NCBI GenBank assembly: GCA_018062515.1
Contig: JAGOSC010000019.1
Span: 1 to 42,137, forward strand
Reading direction: 5' to 3'
DNA: 42,137 bases
DNA from: Candidatus Omnitrophota bacterium
GTDB taxonomy: Bacteria; Omnitrophota; Gorgyraeia; Zapsychrales; Zapsychraceae
Part shown: piece by piece, positions 16,236-24,985 of the stretch
How positions within the stretch are numbered: position 1 is the stretch's first letter
Layout of the letters: each line of letters begins with the position of its first letter
The notes under the pieces: generated by a model
Database searches by the model: none
What the model was told of the DNA's origin: nothing
Seen by the model: only the letters and a program-made list of their open reading frames with translations
Made by a program: the position numbers and the translations under genes

Positions 16236-17116
16236 TGGAGGAAGAAGAGCAACAAGCTGTATATGGAATCATTGGCAAGCCTGTGTCGCATAGTTTATCG
16301 CCGGTTATGCATAATGCGGCTTTCAAAGCGCTCGACGTCAATGCAGTTTATAAATTATTTCCCCTCGAGAAAAATGAAATTGCCGATTTTTTTTCTGCAT
16401 TGCGTGAACCGGATTCTCCAATATTTGGCTTAAATGTCACGGTCCCATATAAAGAAGATGTTGTCGAACATATTGATGTTTTAACGCCGCTGGCTGAAAA
16501 ACTCGGCGCTGTGAATACCATTGTTATCAATCATGACCGTAAATTGATTGGTTATAATACCGATGCGCCCGGTTTTATCGCTCAATTAAAAGAAATGGGC
16601 GTCAGTACTGCAGGAAAACGTATTGCCATTCTCGGATCAGGAGGTTCATGCCGCGCTATTTTGGGAACACTCTGTATGATTCCTGAACGCCCGGAGTTGA
16701 TTACGATTTATAATCGTACCGAGTCGCGATTGACTACATTGCTGAAAGATTTGGGACAACGCATAGATTTAAGTAATGTAGAACCGGTCCGTGCCGTCGA
16801 CGATTTGAATATTGAGTTAGCTGATATATTGATCAACACAACGTCTATTGGATTAAAGGAAGAAGATCCTATTTTAGTGGATGAAGAAATGCTGCATTCA
16901 TCTTTGGTCGTTTATGATTTGATTTATCGGCCGAAAGAAACCATGTTATTAAAAATGGCGAGAGAACGGGGAGCCCAGACGGCTAACGGATTAAATATGC
17001 TTTATTTTCAAGGTGTTCTTTCCCTGCAGCATTGGGCAAATATTGAACTTTCCGACGAGATTAAATCCAAAATGAGAAAAGCTTTAGAAAAGGAACTGTC
17101 GAATGATCGAAAGTAA
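16235..17116 (+). CDS. aroE: Shikimate dehydrogenase
   Basis: AroE reduces 3-dehydroshikimate to shikimate with NADPH. The N-terminal substrate domain has GKPVSHSLSPVMHNAAF, with the shikimate-binding serines, and NVTVPYKEDV, with the catalytic lysine. The C-terminal Rossmann domain has GSGGSCRAI, NRTESR and the typical TSIGL segment. Length (293) is normal for AroE. The ATG at 16235 overlaps the leuA TGA by one base (TGATG), and a GTG one codon earlier is a possible alternative start. The 3' end overlaps the next gene by 14 bases. The last shikimate-pathway partner nearby, aroK, begins after the next gene. Confidence 0.94.
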   Translation: MEEEEQQAVYGIIGKPVSHSLSPVMHNAAFKALDVNAVYKLFPLEKNEIADFFSALREPDSPIFGLNVTVPYKEDVVEHIDVLTPLAEKLGAVNTIVINHDRKLIGYNTDAPGFIAQLKEMGVSTAGKRIAILGSGGSCRAILGTLCMIPERPELITIYNRTESRLTTLLKDLGQRIDLSNVEPVRAVDDLNIELADILINTTSIGLKEEDPILVDEEMLHSSLVVYDLIYRPKETMLLKMARERGAQTANGLNMLYFQGVLSLQHWANIELSDEIKSKMRKALEKELSNDRK

Positions 17117-18122
17117 TATTTTGATTTTTATGTTCTTTATGTTGGGAATAATTATTGGCAGTTTTTTGAATGTCTGTATTTTCCGTTGGCCCCTGGAACA
17201 ATCGGTGGTCACCCCGAGGTCAAAATGTTTTTCATGCCAGACGCCCATTGCTTGGTACGATAATATTCCTCTTCTCAGTTATGTTCTTTTGGCGGGCAAA
17301 TGCCGGAACTGCAAAGCTAAATTTTCCATTCAATATTTTTTGATTGAACTCTTAACAGGTTTGACCTTCGTCGGGTTTTATCTGTATTACGGTTTAGATT
17401 CCGTCCTGATTCCTTATTTATTTATGGTTTCTTGTTTTATCATTGCGACATTTGTGGATTTCGGCCATCGAATTATTCCAGATCAAGTCAGCGTGGGAGG
17501 CTTATTCGTCGGTTTGATTTTCAGTTTCATTTTTCCTAACCTGCATCAAGTGGATGATCAAACTATTTTTTATGGACGCTGGATGATGCGTGTTTTGTTT
17601 GGACTATTGATTGCGGCCAGTCTGTTGGATCATTTTTTCTCCCGTAATAAAGAAACGGTTGAGGATCCGGAAGCGAAGAATTTTGAATTTTGGACGATGA
17701 CCATTGTCATTACGGCGATCATATATGATTTATTTATCGAGTTTATTTTTCCAAGTTTTAAGAAAAATATACTTACATCCCACTTCTTAAGTTTAGACGC
17801 GGGCGTTATCGGTTTTATGCTCGGCGGCGGTTTCATTTATGGTATGGGTGTATTGGGAGATTTTTTATTCAAGAAAGAAGCTATGGGCGGTGGAGATGTC
17901 AAACTTCTAGCCATGATCGGAGCTTTTTTGGGTTGGAAAGCGACATTATTAGCCTTTTTTATCGCGCCTTTTTTTGGAGCTTTATTCGGCCTAATAGAAA
18001 AAATTCGTACCAAAGATACAACCATTGCCTACGGGCCGTTTCTTGTTTTAGGCGCGTTAATGGCTTTGTTTTGTAAAGACCAAATCATTCATTATATTCT
18101 TGTATTCAACGGTTTAAGATAA
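17103..18122 (+). CDS. Type IV prepilin peptidase/N-methyltransferase (A24 family)
   Basis: This is a polytopic inner-membrane aspartyl protease that trims and methylates type IV pilin-like precursors. After a first membrane helix, IGSFLNVCIFRWP is followed by two CxxC pairs (CFSC and CRNC) of the cytoplasmic methyltransferase/zinc region. The two catalytic aspartates are visible as Asp119 (FVDFGHRIIPDQ) and Asp265 in the GGGDVK (GxGD) motif. At 339 residues it is longer than the usual 250-290. The extra part is a hydrophilic segment plus hydrophobic stretches at roughly 178-235. No pilin or assembly ATPase genes are in this window. Confidence 0.93.
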   Translation: MIESNILIFMFFMLGIIIGSFLNVCIFRWPLEQSVVTPRSKCFSCQTPIAWYDNIPLLSYVLLAGKCRNCKAKFSIQYFLIELLTGLTFVGFYLYYGLDSVLIPYLFMVSCFIIATFVDFGHRIIPDQVSVGGLFVGLIFSFIFPNLHQVDDQTIFYGRWMMRVLFGLLIAASLLDHFFSRNKETVEDPEAKNFEFWTMTIVITAIIYDLFIEFIFPSFKKNILTSHFLSLDAGVIGFMLGGGFIYGMGVLGDFLFKKEAMGGGDVKLLAMIGAFLGWKATLLAFFIAPFFGALFGLIEKIRTKDTTIAYGPFLVLGALMALFCKDQIIHYILVFNGLR

Positions 18123-18160
18123 ACCCCCTCACTTGTTTGCCCACTCGACCCCTGGATAAA

Positions 18161-18189
18161 TTGACAGTCTAATATCATTATGTTAGAAT
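18161..18189 (+). promoter_or_regulatory. Extended -10 sigma70 promoter for aroK and the genes downstream
   Basis: TTGACA (18161-18166) and TAGAAT (18184-18189) are 17 bases apart, with TG one base before the -10, so this is close to consensus. The expected transcription start (18195-18197) coincides with the aroK ATG at 18195, leaving essentially no leader. It begins a long unit from aroK to at least the waaA-lpxK region, since no other promoter or terminator was seen there. Confidence 0.68.
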
Positions 18190-18194
18190 CCTGC

Positions 18195-18710
18195 ATGTTA
18201 AAAAAGAGAAATATTGCATTTACAGGTTTTATGGGAAGCGGTAAGACATTGCTATCAAAAGAGATATCAAATATTTACCGCCTACCTGTCTGTTCGACCG
18301 ATGATATAATCGAAAAGGAAGAAGGAACAACCATTCAGGCTATTTTCGAGGAAAAAGGGGAAGAATATTTCCGAAAAGTTGAAGCTAAAGTCGTTGAAGC
18401 CTTATCCAAAAAAAAGGGTATTATTATCGATTGTGGGGGAGGAGTTATTCTTAACCCTGAAAATGTACAAAATCTTAAAAATAATGGAATTATCATTTAT
18501 TTAAAATCTTCGCCTGAGTCGGTCCTTAAGCAAATCAAAAATCAGGGGAAAAAACGGCCGCTTTTGAATGTGGATAATCCATTGGCCGTGATCAAAAAAA
18601 TGATGAAAGATCGGGCGGCCAAATATGAACAAGCCGATTTTTCCGTCGATGTCGCCCATTTGAGTTTAGAAGAAATCACAGCTAAAGTAAGGAAAATAAT
18701 AGATGAATGA
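18195..18710 (+). CDS. aroK: Shikimate kinase
   Basis: AroK phosphorylates shikimate at O3. The Walker A motif GFMGSGKTLLSKE lies near the N-terminus. The substrate-binding DD(I/II)E region and GEEYFRKVEA follow, then CGGGVI, the glycine-rich shikimate site. I chose the ATG at 18195 (171 residues). An in-frame ATG at 18180 lies upstream of the predicted transcription start and inside the promoter. The consequence is a likely leaderless mRNA. The 3' end overlaps dprA by 8 bases. Confidence 0.93.
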   Translation: MLKKRNIAFTGFMGSGKTLLSKEISNIYRLPVCSTDDIIEKEEGTTIQAIFEEKGEEYFRKVEAKVVEALSKKKGIIIDCGGGVILNPENVQNLKNNGIIIYLKSSPESVLKQIKNQGKKRPLLNVDNPLAVIKKMMKDRAAKYEQADFSVDVAHLSLEEITAKVRKIIDE

Positions 18711-19797
18711 ACTAAATGCTTTAATGATATTGAATGCCGTTGAGAATGTTTCAAATCGGCAAATCCATGCCTTAATCCAGTATTTTGGCAAGGCGGAATC
18801 AATACTTCATGCAAAAGAAAGCGATCTTCGTCAAGCCAATATCCTATCGGAAACTGCAGTCAGCAATATTTTAAACTTTCCTAAAGACAAATTTTTAGAA
18901 ACCGAATATAATCTTATAAATAATAATATTAAAGTAATTAAATACACTGATACTCAATACCCAGAATTGCTTCGGGAAATTTCGGACGCGCCGGTTATTT
19001 TGTATGTCCAAGGAAGCGGTTTAAATAGTCAGCCGTCGATAGCCATGGTTGGGTCGAGAAAATCTTCCATATATGGAATGACCATAGCTGAAAAGTTTGC
19101 GAACCGATTAGCGGAAAGTGGAGTATGCGTTGTTTCCGGGTTAGCTCGGGGAATCGACACGGCCGTTCACAATGGCTGTTTAAAGGCCGGCGGGGCGACG
19201 GTGGCTGTTTTAGGGAACGGACTGAGTAATCCTTATCCCAAAGAGAACGCGCTATTGAAAGAAAAAATTGCGGAACATGGCGCGGTTATATCTGAATTTC
19301 CGATGCAGACAAATCCGATGCCCTATAATTTCCCCCGACGTAATCGCATTATCAGCGGCCTCAGCCTAGGCGTGATTGTCGTCGAGGCGGCAGAAAAAAG
19401 CGGGGCATTAATCACCGCCGATTTTGCCCTAGAACAAGGCCGTGATGTGTACGCTATTCCAGCGATGATTGATCATCCTAATTCTTTGGGAACGCATCAA
19501 TTGATCAAACAAGGCGCAAAATTAATGACATCGATTGAAGATGTTTTAGAAGATTTGAATATGGCTACCGTTTCCGTCGCTGCTGAAAAAAAAGAAATCA
19601 CTCAAAAGGCCGTCAATACCGATATGCTTTCTGAACGTGAACACTCATTGTACCGATACATCAGCGATCAACCGATACATATTGACGAACTCGTTTCTTC
19701 ATCCAGTATGGATATTCCGACGGCAACAACGTTGCTGTTGAGTCTGGAAATGAAGAAATTAATTAAACAATTACCAGGAAAGAGGTTTAAACGCTAA
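18703..19797 (+). CDS. dprA: DNA processing protein DprA/Smf
   Basis: DprA binds incoming single-stranded DNA and loads RecA during natural transformation. It is also widely present in bacteria not known to be competent. The protein (364 residues) has an N-terminal helical domain, then the Rossmann core with MVGSRKSSIYG, SGLARGIDTA and PRRNRIISGLS, and a C-terminal winged-helix-like domain from about residue 300. This is the full-length three-domain form. It overlaps aroK by 8 bases and touches topA directly (stop followed by ATG), matching the common dprA-topA pairing. Confidence 0.95.
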   Translation: MNELNALMILNAVENVSNRQIHALIQYFGKAESILHAKESDLRQANILSETAVSNILNFPKDKFLETEYNLINNNIKVIKYTDTQYPELLREISDAPVILYVQGSGLNSQPSIAMVGSRKSSIYGMTIAEKFANRLAESGVCVVSGLARGIDTAVHNGCLKAGGATVAVLGNGLSNPYPKENALLKEKIAEHGAVISEFPMQTNPMPYNFPRRNRIISGLSLGVIVVEAAEKSGALITADFALEQGRDVYAIPAMIDHPNSLGTHQLIKQGAKLMTSIEDVLEDLNMATVSVAAEKKEITQKAVNTDMLSEREHSLYRYISDQPIHIDELVSSSSMDIPTATTLLLSLEMKKLIKQLPGKRFKR

Positions 19798-21795
19798 ATG
19801 GCCAAAGCAGTTGTTATCGTCGAGTCTCCTACAAAAGTAAAAACCATCAATAAAATTCTGGGTGATAATTATAAAGTTATCTCTTCGATGGGGCATTTGA
19901 TTGATTTACCAAAATCCACCTTGGGTGTGGATGTCGACGACAAATTTAAGCCAAAATTAATTGTGGTTCGATCCAAACAGAAAATACTGACGAAACTTAA
20001 GAAAGACAGTAAAGGTGTCAAAGAAATTTATATAGCGACCGACCCTGACCGTGAAGGCGAGGCCATTGGCTGGAATTTGATTGAGCATATTGGTGAGGGG
20101 AAAAAAGTTTACCGCGTCACCTTTCAGGAAATTACCAAAGAAGCTGTTCTTAAAGCATTCAAAAATGTTCGCGCCTTCGACGAGAAAAAGGTGGAAGCGC
20201 AGATTGCGCGCCGTATTTTGGACCGTATTGTTGGTTATAAAATCAGTCCATTATTGTGGCGTAAGGTCGGCTCACGATTAAGTGCTGGGCGGGTTCAGTC
20301 TGTGACATTACGCGTTATTGTTGAACGGGAAAGAGAAATTGAAGCATTTATTGCTAAAGAGTATTGGCAGATTACCGCGGATTTAAAGAAAAAAGATTAC
20401 GAAGGAATCGTTGAAGCCAGCCTCGAAAAAATTAATGGGGAAAAATTTGATCTCAATAATGAAAAAGAAACGACGGACATCGTTAACTATTTGAAGGAAC
20501 AAAATTTTGTCGTTTCGAAAATCGGTCAAAGAGAAGTAAAACGTAAGCCCAGCCCGCCGTTGATCACCAGTACACTTCAACAGGAAGCTTTTAATAAATT
20601 AAAGTTCAATGCGAACCGCACGATGATGATCGCCCAACAATTGTACGAAGGTATTGATATGGGCGGAGAAACCATCGGTCTTATCACGTACATGAGAACC
20701 GATTCTGTTAATTTATCCAATGAATCGATCGAAAGTGTCCGAACGTTTATTAAAAATAAATATGGAGCGCAGTATCTTCCCGAGGAGCCAAATAAATATA
20801 AATCAAGAAAATCGGCGCAGGAAGCTCACGAGGCTATACGCCCAAGTGATGTTAATCTAACTCCGGCGAGTATTGTGCAATACTTGGATAAGGATCAATT
20901 CAAACTATATGAGCTCATTTATAATAAATTTGTCAGTTGTCAAATGGTCCCGGCGGTATATGAATATAAAAAGATGGAGATCGTCGCAGGCAAATGTTTG
21001 TTCGGCGCCTCAGGATCGACTTTATTATTTGACGGATATTTGACGGTCGACCGTGAAGCCAAAGAAGAGGAAAAGAAAATTGATTTCTCACATTACAGCG
21101 AAAATGATTCTCTCAATCTTGTCGAGCTCAAACCCACGCAGCATTTTACCAAGCCTCCGGCGAGGTTTTCTGATGCTAGTTTGGTTAAGGCCTTGGAAGA
21201 GGCTGGTATCGGCCGGCCGAGTACATACGCGTCCATCATCACCACTTTGGTTTTAAGAAATTATATCCTTCGCGACCGAGGATATCTTAAACCAACGGAG
21301 TTGGGTATTTCCATTTGTGATCTTTTGGTTGAATATTTCGGCAAAATAATGGACGTCGGTTTTACCGCGGAAATGGAAGAAAAGCTTGATTTGATCGAGG
21401 AGGGTAAGCTGGATTATCCTACATTGCTGGAAAAATTTTACGAGCATTTTAAGTTGGAATTAGACAATGCGGAAGCAAATATTGTAAAGACGCAAAATTT
21501 TATCGACAAGAAGTGTCCTGAATGCGGGAACCAATTGGTCATCAAATGGGGACGACGCGGAAAATTCATTAGCTGCTCCGGATTTCCGGAATGCAAACAT
21601 GCTGAACCAATCACTTTGGGTATCAAATGTCCTGAAAAGGGATGTACCGGCGAGATTGTAACACGACGCTCAACACGAGGATCCTTTTATGGTTGCTCTC
21701 GCTATCCGTCGTGTACTTATGTTTCTAAGGAATTACCGGGCGAAGCACAACAAAAAGAAAACGATTCTCTCAGTGATTCCAATGAAGCATTATGA
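19798..21795 (+). CDS. topA: DNA topoisomerase I
   Basis: This type IA enzyme relaxes negative supercoils. It begins with KAVVIVESPTKVKTI (Toprim), followed by the DPDREGEAI metal motif. The catalytic tyrosine is Tyr298 in LITYMRTDS. Two C-terminal cysteine-rich zinc-ribbon repeats lie at about residues 575-608 and 613-645 (CPECG...CSGFPECKH and CPEKGC...CSRYPSCTY). Length (665) is shorter than E. coli TopA (865), mainly because fewer C-terminal repeats are present. It starts right after dprA and overlaps the recombinase gene by 4 bases. Confidence 0.97.
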   Translation: MAKAVVIVESPTKVKTINKILGDNYKVISSMGHLIDLPKSTLGVDVDDKFKPKLIVVRSKQKILTKLKKDSKGVKEIYIATDPDREGEAIGWNLIEHIGEGKKVYRVTFQEITKEAVLKAFKNVRAFDEKKVEAQIARRILDRIVGYKISPLLWRKVGSRLSAGRVQSVTLRVIVEREREIEAFIAKEYWQITADLKKKDYEGIVEASLEKINGEKFDLNNEKETTDIVNYLKEQNFVVSKIGQREVKRKPSPPLITSTLQQEAFNKLKFNANRTMMIAQQLYEGIDMGGETIGLITYMRTDSVNLSNESIESVRTFIKNKYGAQYLPEEPNKYKSRKSAQEAHEAIRPSDVNLTPASIVQYLDKDQFKLYELIYNKFVSCQMVPAVYEYKKMEIVAGKCLFGASGSTLLFDGYLTVDREAKEEEKKIDFSHYSENDSLNLVELKPTQHFTKPPARFSDASLVKALEEAGIGRPSTYASIITTLVLRNYILRDRGYLKPTELGISICDLLVEYFGKIMDVGFTAEMEEKLDLIEEGKLDYPTLLEKFYEHFKLELDNAEANIVKTQNFIDKKCPECGNQLVIKWGRRGKFISCSGFPECKHAEPITLGIKCPEKGCTGEIVTRRSTRGSFYGCSRYPSCTYVSKELPGEAQQKENDSLSDSNEAL

Positions 21796-22652
21796 AACTC
21801 CCTGTAGACAAATTTATTTCTTATCTTCAAGTCGAGAAAAATTATTCACCCCACACGATTCTAAACTACCAAAGCGATTTAGTGAATTTTATTCAATATA
21901 TTGATAAGACACCCATTCAGGATGTTGATTATCAGCTGTTAAGAAAATATTTAGCGCATTTACGTACATTTGATCTTAAACCGAGGTCATTGTCGAGAAA
22001 ACTGTCATCATTACGTAGTTTTTTTAAATATTTATTCCGCGAGGGTGTTATCAAGGACAGTCCGGCTACTTTATTGATGTCGCCGAAATTGGATAAACCT
22101 TTGCCTAAGTTCTTAACAGAAGATGAAATGGAGATGTTTATCGAATCTCCCAACATTAAGACATTAGCAGGCAAGAGGGATAAAGCCATTCTCGAAACTT
22201 TGTATTCCGCGGGTATACGGGTGAGTGAACTCGTCGGAATGAATATCATCGATGTGGATTTAATCGGTAATATAATTAAAGTTTCCGGAAAAGGAAAGAA
22301 AGAACGTTTGGTTCCGATCGGTAGTAAAGCTGTCACGGCCATTAAGGACTATCTGGAGGATCGAGCGGATACACCACAGGCTTTATTTTTAAACAAAAAT
22401 GGAACTCGTCTGACCACCCGGGGAGTATTCAATATAACAAATAAGTATATAAAAATGGCATGCAGCAATAAAGACATATCTCCGCATGTGCTGCGGCATT
22501 CTTTTGCCACTCACCTGCTTAACCGTGGGGCTGATTTACGTTCTGTTCAAGAACTCTTGGGGCATGTTAATCTTTCCACAACGCAGATTTATACGCATGT
22601 CTCGACGGATAAACTTAAAAAGGTTTACGACAAGGCCCACCCCCGGGCATAA
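21792..22652 (+). CDS. xerC: Tyrosine recombinase XerC/XerD family
   Basis: Xer recombinases resolve chromosome dimers at dif sites. The 286-residue protein has an N-terminal SAM-like core-binding domain (about 1-90) and the catalytic domain with the full set of residues: Arg143 (AGIRVSEL), His232 and Arg235 (HVLRHSFATHL), His258 (ELLGHVNL) and Tyr267 (TQIYTHV). Length and motifs fit Xer rather than a phage integrase. Whether it is XerC or XerD, or a single Xer acting alone, cannot be decided here. The topA-xer order is conserved in many bacteria. No dif site was recognised in the window. Confidence 0.92.
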   Translation: MKLPVDKFISYLQVEKNYSPHTILNYQSDLVNFIQYIDKTPIQDVDYQLLRKYLAHLRTFDLKPRSLSRKLSSLRSFFKYLFREGVIKDSPATLLMSPKLDKPLPKFLTEDEMEMFIESPNIKTLAGKRDKAILETLYSAGIRVSELVGMNIIDVDLIGNIIKVSGKGKKERLVPIGSKAVTAIKDYLEDRADTPQALFLNKNGTRLTTRGVFNITNKYIKMACSNKDISPHVLRHSFATHLLNRGADLRSVQELLGHVNLSTTQIYTHVSTDKLKKVYDKAHPRA

Positions 22653-22656
22653 TCAT

Positions 22657-23919
22657 ATGAATTTTATTTTTGATTTACTATATTTTGTTTTGCTGATTTT
22701 TTATATTCCGATTTTAGCCATGAAAGGCAAATTACATCATGGTTATAAGATGCGAATCGGATTAATATCCGAGCCGTTAAGAGAGAAATTATCCGGAAAG
22801 ATGAATATCTGGATACATGCGGTCAGCGTCGGTGAAGTGCTGGCGGTGGCGGATCTGGTCGAGAAAATAAAAGAACGATTTCCAAAAAAGCAAATAGTGT
22901 GTTCCGTGGTGACCAAATCAGGTTACCAAATTGCTTCTGAAAGATTGGGTGAGCACGCCGTCGTCATCTTTGCTCCATTAGATTTTAGTTTTGTGGTTAG
23001 AAAATTCATTAAGATAATATCGCCTGAGATTTATATTTTGACGGAGACCGAGATCTGGCCCAATCTTTTCGGGTTATTACACCGTCAGCAAGTTCCGATT
23101 ATTCAGGTCAATGGACGTATATCCGATAAATCTTATTGCGGATATAAAAAATTGGGATTTATTACCAAAAAAGTTCTGCGTTGGGTAGATTGTTTTTGCA
23201 TGCAGTCACCGACGGACGCGGAGCGTATTATTCAACTCGGGGCAAAGCCTGATGTTGTCAAAATCATCGGAAACTTAAAGTTTGATAATGTTCCCGTCGA
23301 TGATCATCTGAATGGAAATGCTACCGTGCTTAATCCCGAAAGTCAGTGGGTAATAGCTGGAAGTACGCACCCTGGCGAAGAGGAATTAATTTTAAATAGT
23401 TTTTTACGTTTAAAAATGAAAGATCCAGGAGCTCGTTTAGCGATTTGTCCAAGACATGTGGAACGAGTTAATGATGTTCACGCAGTCATCCGGTCCATGC
23501 AATTACGGTCTTTGAATCTGTCGGCTGTGGCTAAGAATTTTGGCGACGTCGAATCTATTATTGTCGTTGATACGATTGGAAAATTACGAAGTTTGTACCG
23601 CGCGGCTAAAGTCGTTATTATAGGAAAAACATTTAAAGTCGGAGGCGGGCAGAATATGATTGAACCCGCTTTTTTTGGAAAACCAACTATTGTCGGTCCG
23701 TTGACTTATAATTTTAAGGATATTGTTGATTTGCTGATCCGTGAAAAAGCGCTTGTTCAGGTTTCCACTCCTGAGGGGTTGACCGACGAGCTGACTGATT
23801 TGTGGGAAAATCCCGTGCGTTGTGAGTCTTTGGGAATGGCGGCTCGACGGGTGGTTGAGAAGTATAAGGGGGCTACCGATAAAACGATTCGTGAGATTGA
23901 GCAGTTGTTAAAAAGGTAA
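22657..23919 (+). CDS. waaA: Kdo transferase
   Basis: WaaA adds Kdo from CMP-Kdo to lipid A precursor at the inner membrane. The 420-residue protein begins with a membrane anchor (residues 5-22). This is followed by WIHAVSVGEVLA with the catalytic Glu60, TVTKSG-like VVTKSGYQIA, the TETEIWPN motif, and the C-terminal GT-B half with GSTHPGEEE and GGGQNMIEPAFFGKP. The ATG at 22657 gives the correct WaaA length. Upstream in-frame starts would lie inside the recombinase gene and add a hydrophilic stretch. The substrate CMP-Kdo is made by kdsB, kdsA, kdsD and kdsC further along. Confidence 0.94.
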   Translation: MNFIFDLLYFVLLIFYIPILAMKGKLHHGYKMRIGLISEPLREKLSGKMNIWIHAVSVGEVLAVADLVEKIKERFPKKQIVCSVVTKSGYQIASERLGEHAVVIFAPLDFSFVVRKFIKIISPEIYILTETEIWPNLFGLLHRQQVPIIQVNGRISDKSYCGYKKLGFITKKVLRWVDCFCMQSPTDAERIIQLGAKPDVVKIIGNLKFDNVPVDDHLNGNATVLNPESQWVIAGSTHPGEEELILNSFLRLKMKDPGARLAICPRHVERVNDVHAVIRSMQLRSLNLSAVAKNFGDVESIIVVDTIGKLRSLYRAAKVVIIGKTFKVGGGQNMIEPAFFGKPTIVGPLTYNFKDIVDLLIREKALVQVSTPEGLTDELTDLWENPVRCESLGMAARRVVEKYKGATDKTIREIEQLLKR

Positions 23920-23923
23920 CTCT

Positions 23924-24985
23924 ATGCGACGGTATTTATATTTGCTAGCTACAGATCAAGATAATAAGGGCATAGCCCAGTTTGTGAAGTTTATTCTTAA
24001 GGTTTGTTCCTATGTATACGGAATTATTGTTCAGATAAGAAATTTTCTGTATGATCAAGGTGTCTTAAAATCTTATTCTATCGGCGTTCCGGTGATCAGC
24101 GTTGGGAATATAACCATGGGAGGGTCGGGAAAAACGCCATTGGTCATATTTTTGGCCCGACAATTACAGGCCAGCGGTTTTAAGCCAGTCATCCTCATTC
24201 GTGGTTATGGAAGTAATAGCGCGGATGAAGGAGTCAGCGACGAGGTAATATTACTCAATGCTGTTTTGAAAGGTGTCCCGATTTTACAGGGCCCGGATCG
24301 AGTGGAAAATGCCAAAGGTTTTTTGAAAAAGGATCATTGTGATGTCTTTATTCTCGACGATGGATTTCAGCATCGAAAGATTCATCGAGATATTAATATT
24401 GTCACCGTCGATTTGTGTAATCCGTTTGGCAACGGCCATTTAATTCCGCGTGGGATTTTACGCGAACCGATAAAAGCCTTGCGGCGCGGTGATCTTATTG
24501 TTCTTACAAGGACTGACTTAGCTTCTGATCAAAAAGAGCCGGTTAAAAATAAGATCATGGGTATTCATCCTAAAGCAGTACTCGTCGAAACGATGCATCG
24601 TCCGGTACAGTTTGTCGATCTAAAGGATTTGAACACGTATGAAGCAGTACTTTTTAAAGATAAAACGGCTTTGGCTTTTTGTGCGATCGGCAATCCGGAT
24701 GGTTTTGCGGGGACATTAAAAGAGATCGGCATTGAATTACAGGATATGGTCGTTTACGAAGATCATCACGTGTATACAGAAACAGACGTCGATCATTTGA
24801 TCATTCAAGGTAAAAAAGAAGGCGTGGACGCTTTAATAACCACCGCCAAAGATGCGGTAAAATTAAAACCTTATTTACATAAAATAACCAATCCATTAAA
24901 GATATTTTATTTAGAAATATCGATTGAAGTGACCTATGGGCAAGAAAATCTCGATCATCGAATCGATAGCTTATTACGCCATTAA
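23924..24985 (+). CDS. lpxK: Tetraacyldisaccharide 4'-kinase
   Basis: LpxK adds the 4'-phosphate to the lipid A disaccharide. After an N-terminal membrane-associated helix (about residues 20-45), the P-loop GNITMGGSGKTP (61-72, Lys70) is preceded by VPVISV. A downstream LDDGFQHRKIHRD motif is typical of LpxK. Length (353) is normal. It starts five bases after waaA. Its last 50 bases overlap the start of the next gene in another frame. Gene order waaA-lpxK-lpxL strongly supports a lipid A finishing cluster. Confidence 0.94.
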   Translation: MRRYLYLLATDQDNKGIAQFVKFILKVCSYVYGIIVQIRNFLYDQGVLKSYSIGVPVISVGNITMGGSGKTPLVIFLARQLQASGFKPVILIRGYGSNSADEGVSDEVILLNAVLKGVPILQGPDRVENAKGFLKKDHCDVFILDDGFQHRKIHRDINIVTVDLCNPFGNGHLIPRGILREPIKALRRGDLIVLTRTDLASDQKEPVKNKIMGIHPKAVLVETMHRPVQFVDLKDLNTYEAVLFKDKTALAFCAIGNPDGFAGTLKEIGIELQDMVVYEDHHVYTETDVDHLIIQGKKEGVDALITTAKDAVKLKPYLHKITNPLKIFYLEISIEVTYGQENLDHRIDSLLRH

